Notes under the pieces: generated by a model
Told to the model about the DNA's origin: nothing
Databases searched by the model: none
Seen by the model: only the letters and a program-made list of their open reading frames with translations
In this document: in pieces, positions 1 to 7,900 of the stretch
Layout of the letters: each line of letters opens with the position of its first letter
Position numbering within the stretch: position 1 is the first letter of the stretch
Made by a program: the position numbers and the translations under genes
DNA from: Cryobacterium levicorallinum
GTDB taxonomy: Bacteria; Actinomycetota; Actinomycetes; Actinomycetales; Microbacteriaceae
Length of the DNA stretch: 64,000 nucleotides
NCBI RefSeq assembly: GCF_004402405.1
Contig: NZ_SOFE01000007.1
Location: 1-64,000 of the forward strand
Reading direction: 5' to 3'

Positions 1-2
1 CC

Positions 3-80
3 TCGATCGGGCACGTCACGCCTGTGGACTTCGAGCTGCAATACTCGTCACAGGCCGCAGAGATTCAACTCGCCGCTTAA
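3..80 (+). CDS. IS3-family transposase, C-terminal end (partial)
   Basis: The frame opening at the window edge encodes about 25 residues ending in SIGHVTPVDFELQYSS...LAA and a TAA stop. The pattern (G-H/Y-x-T/S-P-V-x-F-E) is the usual C-terminus of the integrase-type orfB protein of IS3-family elements, just after the last catalytic helix of the DDE domain. The rest of the gene lies outside the window, so it cannot be said whether the element is intact. A terminal inverted repeat follows directly. Confidence 0.7.
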   Translation, partial: SIGHVTPVDFELQYSSQAAEIQLAA

Positions 81-84
81 CCCG

Positions 85-109
85 TGTCCACTCTCCGGGG
101 TCAAGGCCA
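85..109. mobile_element. Terminal inverted repeat of an IS3-type element
   Basis: Five bases after the transposase stop there is a 25-bp stretch that, read inward from position 109 on the minus strand, starts TGGCCTTGACCCCGG. IS3-group elements typically begin TGgacttgacccc, so 109 is probably the outer edge of the element. Only one end is in the window, so the target duplication cannot be checked. Confidence 0.65.
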
Positions 110-114
110 CACTC

Positions 115-699
115 TTGGCCAGTCACTGTGCGAGGAACAGCACGATGGTCGACTTTCTCGCGTACACCGGTCTCCGGTGGGGTGAGATGACGGCGCTGCG
201 GGTCAAAGACCTCGACTTTGTTCGTCGACGCGCCAATGTGCACCAGAATGCTGTGGGTGTCGGTGGGGCTTTCGTGCTCGGCACACCAAAGTCGCACCAG
301 TCACGGAGCGTCCCATTCCCGGGATTTCTCTCGACACCCCTGAAGGAATTGTGCGTCGGCAAAGCGGCCAGCAGCCTAGTCTTCGGCGCGGGCGTCGCGT
401 TCGTTCGTCCGCCAGATAGCCGCCGCGGCTGGTGGATGGCGGCGCTCAAGAAGTGTCAAATCGCCGATCCCAATTTTCCGTCGATCACCCGTCATGACCT
501 TCGGCACACCGCGGCGAGTTTGGCTATTTCGGCTGGCGCTAACGTGAAAGCCGTGCAGCGGATGCTCGGGCATTCCTCCGCAGCGATGACACTGGATACC
601 TATGCCGACCTTTTTGACGATGATCTGGATCGCGTGGGCAACGCTCTCGACGAAGCGCGCATGCGTTCCACGACGATGAGCAGTTCGGCTTCAATCTAG
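115..699 (+). pseudogene. Tyrosine recombinase (phage-type integrase), 5'-truncated by an IS
   Basis: This is the C-terminal catalytic domain of a site-specific tyrosine recombinase. The catalytic set is visible: Arg in TGLRWGEM, Lys in TPKSHQSR, the H-x-x-R box HDLRH, the second His in LGHSS, and the nucleophile Tyr in LDTYADL. The N-terminal SAM-like DNA-binding domain and core-binding region (about 150-200 residues) are absent. The reading frame begins a few bases after the end of an IS3-type element, so the IS has probably removed or separated the 5' half. The TTG at 115 is only the first possible start after the IS; the ATG at 151 is another. The gene lies 3' of tRNA-Ser(CGA), the usual position of an integrase relative to its tRNA target. 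Without the N-terminal domain it is unlikely to be active. Confidence 0.75.
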
Positions 700-869
700 T
701 TTCACCCCATTCCCCTTCGACGTAAAGAGCGGCCGCCGTCTCGATCCTGGACAGCGGAAAAAGCCAAATTCTCGAGCGTTCACTGGCACAATCGACGCGA
801 ACTGAACAGGCCCGAAACCTCCGTATGATCACGATGCCGAGTGTTTTCTATGTCCAAAACTTTTTGAAG

Positions 870-891
870 TGTGGGCAAAATGTGGGCAAAA
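870..891. repeat. Tandem 11-bp repeat between integrase relic and tRNA-Ser
   Basis: Two adjacent copies of TGTGGGCAAAA lie in the 258-bp gap between the integrase relic and tRNA-Ser(CGA), and a partial GGGCAAAA follows at about 901. Such arm-type direct repeats are common around attachment sites of tyrosine-recombinase elements. Apart from these repeats and a tRNA-proximal hairpin, nothing coding is seen from 700 to 957. Confidence 0.4.
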
Positions 892-908
892 TGACCACCC
901 GGGCAAAA

Positions 909-956
909 CGAAACCCCCTACTCCCCAGTGAAACATTGGGATGTAGGGGGTTTTTC
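909..956 (-). terminator. Hairpin downstream of tRNA-Ser(CGA)
   Basis: An 11-bp stem (AAACCCCCTAC paired with GTAGGGGGTTT) encloses an AT-richer loop and is flanked by T-runs on both strands. It sits directly 3' of the minus-strand tRNA-Ser gene and fits a bidirectional intrinsic terminator. Confidence 0.6.
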
Positions 957-957
957 G

Positions 958-1047
958 TGGCGGTACCGGTGGGATTTGAACCCACGGTGGAGTCTCCCCC
1001 ACACGACTTTTCGAGAGTCGCACCTTCGGCCGCTCGGACACGGTACC
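958..1047 (-). tRNA. tRNA-Ser(CGA)
   Basis: Read on the minus strand, the acceptor stem GGTACCG pairs with CGGTACC, followed by discriminator G and an encoded CCA. The anticodon stem CGACT/AGTCG encloses loop CTCGAAA, giving anticodon CGA (reads UCG). A long variable arm (GTGGGGGAGACTCCAC) and the T-arm GTGGG-TTCAAAT-CCCAC mark it as a class II serine tRNA. Its 3' end faces the integrase relic, so it is a plausible integration target. Confidence 0.95.
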
Positions 1048-1133
1048 GCCGTTGATTCTAGTAGAGACTGAGGTTCGACGCGAATCGGCAAACATGCAGC
1101 AGACACACGGATGCCGCGGAGTACCCTCAGCGG

Positions 1134-1913
1134 GTGACCTCACCGACCCTACGCATCCGCTCTGCTATTGCTACCACAGCCGCCGTTTTTGCCGGCGGCG
1201 TCGTGCTGGCCACGACTTTGTGGCGCCGCGACCTGGAACAGCAGAAGGCCATTCTCAACGAGACCCTGCCGGTGCACTCGGCCTGGTGGCGCGACCACGC
1301 GAAGCAGTCGGGCGAGCTGCTCTACGTCGCGATCGGCGACAGTGCCGCCCAGGGAATCGGGGCGTCGAGCCCAAGCAAGAGCTACGTCGGCGTGCTCGCC
1401 GATCATGTGCGCCTGGCGACCGGCCAGACGGTACGCGTTGTGAATCTCAGCGTCTCCGGCGCGACCGTGGCATTGGCCGTGCGCGATCAGCTTCCCCGCT
1501 TCGCCAGGCTGGAGGCCGACCTGGTTACGGTCGCGATCGGCGCCAACGATATCGCCGCATGGAACCCGGCGGCGTTTGAAGCCGGCATCCGAACCGTGTT
1601 CGCCGCACTGCCGCCGCACGCCCTCGTCGCCGACCTGCCCTGCTTTCACCTGCCACACAACGAGGTCAAGGTCGCCGCGGCCAACGAGATCATTCGCCGG
1701 ATCGCCGACGAGCACGAGCTGACCGTGGTTCCGCTGCACGCAACGACGAAGCGGGCCGGCTTTCGCAGCATTCTGACCCACGTAGCCCGGGATCTGTTCC
1801 ACCCCAACGACCGCGGCTACCGCTCCTGGGCCGAGGCGTTCCTGCCGGCGATCAGCGCCGATGTCGCCCACCGGTTCTCGGCGGTCAATCAGGTGTCGGA
1901 GGACGCCGACTAG
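1134..1913 (+). CDS. SGNH/GDSL-type hydrolase (lipase/esterase-like)
   Basis: A 259-aa protein with a hydrophobic N-terminus (about residues 8-28, signal anchor) followed by an SGNH-hydrolase domain. Block I is AIGDSAAQG (nucleophile Ser near residue 70), block III is IGANDIA (oxyanion Asn), and block V is DLFHPND (catalytic Asp and His). Family members hydrolyse ester bonds in lipids, acylated sugars or peptidoglycan; the substrate cannot be predicted. GTG at 1134 is the only start that keeps the hydrophobic N-terminus. It lies 53 bp upstream of radA on the same strand and may be co-transcribed with it. Confidence 0.85.
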   Translation: MTSPTLRIRSAIATTAAVFAGGVVLATTLWRRDLEQQKAILNETLPVHSAWWRDHAKQSGELLYVAIGDSAAQGIGASSPSKSYVGVLADHVRLATGQTVRVVNLSVSGATVALAVRDQLPRFARLEADLVTVAIGANDIAAWNPAAFEAGIRTVFAALPPHALVADLPCFHLPHNEVKVAAANEIIRRIADEHELTVVPLHATTKRAGFRSILTHVARDLFHPNDRGYRSWAEAFLPAISADVAHRFSAVNQVSEDAD

Positions 1914-1966
1914 CGCCGGAACCGCGCGCAGAGTCGACTGTCGGTGGCCCCGGCTAGGCTCGAAAC

Positions 1967-3328
1967 ATGGCAAAATCCGTCTCCTCTTTCCGCTGCTCCG
2001 AATGCGGCTGGACCACCCTGAAATGGGCGGGCCGCTGCGGCGAATGCCAGCAGTGGGGCACCGTCGTCGATGCCGGCCAGACCGCTGGCATCACCCGCAA
2101 GCTCAAGGCCATCACGCTCGTCGGCGATGGTATCGCCCGACCCATCACCCACGTTGAAACGGATGCCGCCGCTCACTGGCCGACCGGAATCAACGAGTTC
2201 GACCGGGTGCTCGGCGGCGGCATCGTGCCCGGCTCGGTGATTCTGCTCAGCGGTGAGCCCGGCGTCGGCAAGTCCACGCTGCTGCTCGAGGTCGCGTCGA
2301 AGGCGGCGGCTGCCAAGAGCCGCGTGCTCTATGTCAGCGCTGAAGAGTCGGTGAGCCAGGTGCGACTGCGCGCCGAACGCACCAATGCGCTCGAACCCGA
2401 GCTCTTTATCGCGGCCGAAACTGACCTCGGCGTCATCCTCGGGCAGATCGACGCTGTGAAGCCCGACCTGATCATCATCGACTCGGTGCAGACGGTGTCG
2501 AGTGCGCTCTCCGACGGCTCGCCGGGCATGCCCAGTCAGGTGCGGGAGGTTGCATCCACTCTCATTCGCGTGGCCAAAGATCGCAACCTGCCGGTGCTGC
2601 TCGTCGGCCACGTCACCAAGGACGGCTCGATTGCGGGCCCGCGGGTGCTGGAGCACCTGGTCGACGTGGTCTGCCAGTTCGAGGGCGACCGGCAGACCTC
2701 GCTGCGGTTCATTCGCGCGCTCAAGAACCGATTCGGGCCCACCGACGAGGTCGGCTGCTTCGAGATGACCGGCGACGGCATCGCCGAGGTGCCCGACCCG
2801 AGCGGGCTGTTCCTAAGCCGGGCCACTGAACCGGTCGACGGCACCTGCGTCACCGTCGCTCTCGAAGGCCGTCGGGCAATGCCGGTCGAGGTGCAGGCGC
2901 TCGTCACCGACACCCAGGCACCGAACCCGCGCCGCGTCACGAGCGGTGTGGACGCAGCCCGTGTGGCCATGTTGCTCGCGGTGCTGCAGGAGCGCGCCGG
3001 CATGAAACTCTCCGCCAAAGATGTCTACGTGTCGACGGTCGGCGGAATCCGTCTGACCGAACCGGCCGCCGACCTCGCGATTGCGCTGGCCATCGCGTCG
3101 GCCTTCACCGGGCTTGCCGTGGCCCACAACGTGGTCGCCTTCGGTGAGATCAGCCTGGCCGGCGAAGTGCGCGGCGCACTCATGTCGAAGCAGCGCGTGA
3201 ACGAGGCCGTGCGCCTCGGGTTCACCACCCAGATCGACGCCGCCTGCGGGTCGATCCACGCGGCGGTTGCTCTCGCGCTCGGAACCAGCCGCAGCCCCCG
3301 CGACGCCGAACTCGATCGGGCGTTCTAG
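1967..3328 (+). CDS. radA: DNA repair protein RadA/Sms
   Basis: A 453-aa RecA-family branch-migration helicase involved in processing recombination intermediates. An N-terminal C4 zinc finger (Cys10, 13, 24, 27) is followed by the RecA-like ATPase with Walker A GEPGVGKST near residue 96 and the RadA-specific KNRFG motif near residue 252. The C-terminal third resembles the Lon protease domain (ISLAGEVRG region) and lacks proteolytic activity in this family. The length is normal for the family. It is convergent with the SseB-like gene. Confidence 0.97.
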   Translation: MAKSVSSFRCSECGWTTLKWAGRCGECQQWGTVVDAGQTAGITRKLKAITLVGDGIARPITHVETDAAAHWPTGINEFDRVLGGGIVPGSVILLSGEPGVGKSTLLLEVASKAAAAKSRVLYVSAEESVSQVRLRAERTNALEPELFIAAETDLGVILGQIDAVKPDLIIIDSVQTVSSALSDGSPGMPSQVREVASTLIRVAKDRNLPVLLVGHVTKDGSIAGPRVLEHLVDVVCQFEGDRQTSLRFIRALKNRFGPTDEVGCFEMTGDGIAEVPDPSGLFLSRATEPVDGTCVTVALEGRRAMPVEVQALVTDTQAPNPRRVTSGVDAARVAMLLAVLQERAGMKLSAKDVYVSTVGGIRLTEPAADLAIALAIASAFTGLAVAHNVVAFGEISLAGEVRGALMSKQRVNEAVRLGFTTQIDAACGSIHAAVALALGTSRSPRDAELDRAF

Positions 3329-3392
3329 ACTCCGCCGCCACCCCGCCCTATATTCGGCCGCAGCTAAGCGCTTTCCCGAAAAAAAGATGCAC

Positions 3393-3421
3393 GCTCGGCG
3401 CACTGACCGGCGCGCCGAGCC
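3393..3421. terminator. GC-rich hairpin between convergent radA and SseB-like gene
   Basis: GCTCGGCGC and GCGCCGAGC form a 9-bp stem with a short loop in the 149-bp convergent gap. No clear T-run follows, so termination is suggested by position rather than by a canonical structure. Confidence 0.3.
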
Positions 3422-3477
3422 TGCACCTGGACCCGGCGATCTATCGGGCAGTTGCTCGAAGCTGCCCGGGCGAGGAC

Positions 3478-3897
3478 TCAGTCGCCGTCGCTCTGGCCAA
3501 GTTCGGGGCTCAGCGCCTTGAGCAGATCGGCAGGAGCTGCCTGCATCACGTTCGGCCCGGCGATGTCGAAGAACACCATCTCCAGGGTCGCAGCGTGCAC
3601 GGTGAGAAATTCCCGCAGCCACTGCCCGTCGCAGACCATGACCTGCGGGTTCGGGTCGTCGGGTACCACGCGCACGTAGTTTTCGGCGGCCGAGAAGAGC
3701 AGCAGCATCCGCTTGTCGGAGCCTTCGCGGCCGAAGACCCGCACCTGCGCCGCCTCCCCGTTGACGACGAGTTGCGGCACGATCATGTAATCGTTGCGCA
3801 GCGCATAGGCGACGGCGACGACGTCTTGCGCCGCTAGTGCGGCGGCGAGCGCCTCGGAACGGGTGTTGGCAGTCGTATCGGTCACCCATTCATTCAA
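3478..3897 (-). CDS. SseB-like small protein of unknown function
   Basis: A 139-aa soluble acidic protein. The run VPQLVVNGEAAQVRVFGREGS through VVPDDPNPQVMVCDG resembles the SseB N-terminal-like fold found in many actinobacterial proteins, but no catalytic motif is visible. The start is ambiguous: ATG at 3897 (MNEWVTDTT) or the internal GTG at 3885 (VTDTT). The neighbours radA (convergent) and the membrane protein gene upstream give no functional clue. The 252-bp gap upstream holds a structured repeat element. Confidence 0.55.
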   Translation of the reverse strand: MNEWVTDTTANTRSEALAAALAAQDVVAVAYALRNDYMIVPQLVVNGEAAQVRVFGREGSDKRMLLLFSAAENYVRVVPDDPNPQVMVCDGQWLREFLTVHAATLEMVFFDIAGPNVMQAAPADLLKALSPELGQSDGD

Positions 3898-4015
3898 TCA
3901 GGCGCGCCCGTACACGCCCAGCTGGCAGCGCATGCCACGAGCGAACGCGCGCTCGAGCCGAGGCCCCAGATAGCCGCCCACCTGTTCCACCCCAGCCCCA
4001 GCCAGACCCGCCTCC

Positions 4016-4074
4016 GTGAGGGGTCTCAAGTCGCTCTAAAACCGGCCCCGGAAGAGCAACAGGCTACCCCTCAC
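4016..4074. repeat. Structured intergenic element, copy A (59 nt)
   Basis: A perfect 9-bp outer stem (GTGAGGGGT with ACCCCTCAC) encloses exactly 41 nt holding the core CTAAAACCGG and a small inner CCG/CGG hairpin. The same core, spacing and total length recur at 27728-27786 with different but still paired outer-stem bases. It sits in the 252-bp gap between the SseB-like gene and the membrane protein gene, both on the minus strand. Its transcribed orientation and function are unknown. Confidence 0.5.
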
Positions 4075-4149
4075 CCGCGCACTCTCCCCAGTTCAACGGG
4101 AAATAGTGTTCGGCACCACCGGGCGGGGCGTCAGATTGAGCAGCCAGCC

Positions 4150-4797
4150 CTAGTTCAGAATCATCAAGGCCGGGTCGGCCGCTTCGATACCGTCCACGGT
4201 CACGTACAGGTAGTACGACGCCCCGCCGGCCGGAACTGCGGTGCGGGACTCGGTCTGGCAGGTGTCAACGGCCGAGCGGGTGCGATCCCAGCTGATCGGG
4301 GTTGCGAGCGGCATGACCACGCCGGGCTTGAGCGTCACCTCGGCGTCGATCGGGTTGGTCTGACAGTCGGTCGAGGTCCAGTAGACGTCTTCACCACTCA
4401 TCACGGTGAACACCTGCTGCTTGTTGCCGGCGTTGATCACGCAGTCCGTGGTGCCGATGTTGGTCAGGCTCAGCGACAGCTGCGGCAGCACGTCGGCCGC
4501 ATAATTCGTGGCGTCGGTGATGGCCGCAACCTGCACCGCTGACGGGTCGCAGGCCGAGCCATCGACGGCGGTGGCCGTCTCGGGAATGACGGTGGCGGCA
4601 TCCGTCGGCGTGGCCGACTCGGTCGTGGCCGCGGCGGGCGTTTTCGGCGAGTCTGCGTCGCCCTTGCTCACCCCCGGTTGCACGATGATGAGAAAGAGGA
4701 TCACGAGCACGGCGAGCAGACCGAGCCCCACTACGAAACGCCGGCGCCGGTACACCTTGCTGGACTGGCGGCCGACCGGTTGCTTGATCGTCGACAT
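4150..4797 (-). CDS. Membrane-anchored secreted protein of unknown function
   Basis: A 215-aa protein with a basic cytoplasmic tail (KVYRRRR), one transmembrane helix near residues 23-42, a Thr/Ala/Pro-rich linker to about residue 80, and an extracellular domain with four cysteines (in SACDPS, TDCVIN, STDCQT and DTCQTE). These probably form two disulfides in a beta-sandwich. The domain shape is similar to actinobacterial DUF4232-type envelope proteins, but this is not a firm match. It is monocistronic, between the structured element and the large nuclease gene. Confidence 0.7.
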   Translation of the reverse strand: MSTIKQPVGRQSSKVYRRRRFVVGLGLLAVLVILFLIIVQPGVSKGDADSPKTPAAATTESATPTDAATVIPETATAVDGSACDPSAVQVAAITDATNYAADVLPQLSLSLTNIGTTDCVINAGNKQQVFTVMSGEDVYWTSTDCQTNPIDAEVTLKPGVVMPLATPISWDRTRSAVDTCQTESRTAVPAGGASYYLYVTVDGIEAADPALMILN

Positions 4798-4872
4798 GCC
4801 CCAAGGTTATTGATGTTCGACGCCAGAAGGCGGTAATGGCGTGCGTGTCGGCAGCAATTGCCGCCGGAACAG

Positions 4873-4916
4873 GCCGGGGCCCGCCCGCAACCGAAACGGT
4901 GCGAGCGGGCCCCGGC
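4873..4916 (-). terminator. Intrinsic terminator of the nuclease/nucleotidase gene
   Basis: A perfect 12-bp stem (GCCGGGGCCCGC with GCGGGCCCCGGC) with a 20-nt loop lies 12 bases after the stop of the large minus-strand gene. No long T-run follows, as is common in actinobacterial terminators. Confidence 0.65.
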
Positions 4917-4928
4917 ACAAACCATGGC

Positions 4929-7900
4929 TTAGCGGTGCCCTGGCTTCGGCGGCTTCGGTGCCTTCTTGGAGTGGTCGACCGTGACGTTGGTCCAGCCGAT
5001 TACGTCACCGTCAGCGTTCTGCGCGGACACGCTGTACTTGCCGTGCTTGAGGCCGTCAGCGAGTGTGACGCTCACCGTGCCCTCTGCGCTGACGAGCAAC
5101 CAGCCGCCGAGGTTGGCGGCCTTCTTCTTGTCGTAGGCCCACACCGACACATACTCGCCGGCGTGCGAGGCACCAACCTCGACAGCGACCGTGTCACCGG
5201 CCCGATAGGAGTTCCGGTCGGTGTCGATCGCGTTCCGCAGCTTTTTGGTGAGATCCTTCGCTGGGGCTGCGGTCGGCGCATCTCCCGGTTCGGTGCTCAC
5301 GGTTACCGCAACGGCGAGGCGTACAATCGTGCCCGATTCAACCGCGGTCATCTCGAGGACACTGCTCGCGACGGCATCGGCCGGCACCGTGACGGTGACG
5401 ATGGCTGCGCCCGTCGAATCAACGGATGCCGTACCGACGTCGGTGCCCGACCAGCTCAGCGTGAGCTGGGTGTTTTTCGGGGCGCCGAGCGAGGTGAGAT
5501 TGAGGCTGCCGACCGTGAAGGTGATCGTGTCACCCGGGCTGACCGCGGCCGTGGGGGCGCCGGTGATCGAAGCCTGGCTGGCCTTGAACGACGGGGACAG
5601 CGGGCTGTTGGCCTGAATGTAAGAGATCCAGGCGTCGCGGTCGACGAGTCCCGAGTCGCGGGTATCCGTTCCCTTCGTGAACTCTCGGAAGTTGTCGCCA
5701 CCGGTGAGCAGGAAGTTGAACGAACCGATGCGGTAGGACTGCGCCGCGTCGATCTGGGCACCGTCGATCCAGATGCCCGTGATGCGGCTTCCGGCATCTC
5801 GTGACGCGTCGAAGGTGTAGTTCACGTTGTCGCTCAAGCCGAGTTGCAGGAACGGCCGGCTCGGAATCGTGCCATCGGCGTTGGTCTGCCACTGCTGCTC
5901 GAGAACGGTCTTGAACTGTGCGCCGGTCAGGCTCGTCGTCCAGAGATTGTTTAGGAACGGCAGCACCGCGTTCGCCTCGGCGTAGGTCACCACGCCGTCA
6001 GGAGACAGCGAGAGGTCGGCACGCATTCCACCGGGGTTGACGACGCCGATCTCGGCACCGCCGATGGTGGGGTCGGCCAGCGACGCGCGCAGCGAGTTGG
6101 CCACGAGCGTCCCCAGAGTGGATGGCGCCATCCGGTTTTCGGCGCACGGCGCGACTCCACCGAGGCACGCCCGGGTGATGTCGGCGGTGACCGAACCCAC
6201 GGGCACGTTGCCCTGAATCGCGGCCTCGGCCAACGCGGCGTTGGTGATGGCCTGAACCTCGGCGACGCGCGGGTACGCGGCCACGAGGTCGGCATCGGCA
6301 ACGGTCGAGCGGGCCACGTTGCGGTTCTTCACCGTGGTCGTGTCACCGGAGGCCACGTCAAAGCTGAGCACAACCTGACCGATGTTCTCGCCGTAGCTGC
6401 CCGTCTGCAGCACCGGGCGCGTGACGCCATCGGCCGCGCCGGGAACCTGGGCGTCCCAGGCGTACTGCTTGTGAGTGTGCCCCGTGAAGATCGCGTCGAC
6501 CTCGGCCGAAGTGTCATTCACGATGCTCGCGAAGGCCCCGCCGGCGGCGAGTTCCTGCTCGAGCGTGGCGCCATCCGGAATTCCGGCGCCGGCACCCTCG
6601 TGGTACTCGGCGATCAGGACATCCGCTTCGCCGTTGGCGGGGTCGCCGTCGGTGAGCTGCGCGGCAACGCGGTTGACTGCGGCAACAGGGTCCCCGAAGC
6701 TGAGGCTCGCGATACCGTTCGGCGAGACGAGGGAGGGGGTCTCTTCCGTCACCGCGCCGATAACGCCAACCATCACGCCGGTAACATCAATGAGGGCGTA
6801 TTCCTGCATCGCGGGCGTTTCCGTGCCCGCGTTGTAGACGTTGGCTCCGAGGTAGTCGAAGTTGGCAGCATCGGCCACTCTTGCCCCGAGGTCAGCGAAG
6901 CCCTGATCGAATTCGTGGTTGCCCACGCCAGAGGCGGCCAGATCGAGGGCGTTCAGCACGTCGATCGTCGGCTGATCGTTCTGCGATGCCGATGCGAACA
7001 GCGAGGCACCGATATTGTCGCCGTCCGAGAGGAACAGCGAATTCGCGTCGCCGTACTCGGCCCGCAGTTGCTCGATGGTTCCCGCGAACTTGACGGTGTT
7101 GGCGTCGATGCGTCCGTGGAAGTCATTGATGTTCAGCAGGTTGAGCTCCACCGAGGTGGGCGCGACGAGGTTGAGTCCGAGCACGACCGGGTCATGATCG
7201 GAGGAGCGGTACGCGTCGGCAATGTAGAAGTCGGTCACGTTGTTGTTGTACCGGCTGTACTCCAGGGCCACCGATTCAACGGAGTTGATGTTCCAAATGT
7301 CGACGTCGTTGACCGTGGCATCCGCTTCTGGCGAAGCGAACACGTGGTCGAGCGAGCCGACCGTGCCACCGAAGGCATAGCTGTATTCGCCGGTCTTGGC
7401 GCCCTGGTTAATGTACCCGGCGTCGGTGATAACCCTGATCGGGTCTTCCAGGTCGTAGGCGTTGAAATCGCCCGTGAGGAACACCCGGTCGATACCGGTG
7501 CTGGCCGTGAGATCGGCGGCGAAGGCCACGAGGGCCGTGGCCTGGTTCACCCGGGAAGCGTTCGAGGCCCCCTGGCCGTCATTCATGTCGGCGTCGACCC
7601 CGGTTCCGGAGCCCTTCGACTTGAAGTGGTTGACGATGGCAAGGAACGAGCTGTTTGTGTCGCCGACCAGCTGGAACGCCTGGGCGAGCGGCTGGCGGGC
7701 ATTGCTGAACGCGGCGGAACCGGTGAGAATTTTGGACCCACCCACGGTTTCGACCGTACCGACCTTGTAGATGAAAGCGGTGCGGATGACGTCTTCGTTG
7801 GCGGGGAGCTCGGTGGGCGAGGCCGCGAAGGCCCAGGCCGTGCTGCCGACCGCTGCGTTCAGCGCGTTCACCAGGTTGGCGAGGGCGTCGTCGCGGTCCT

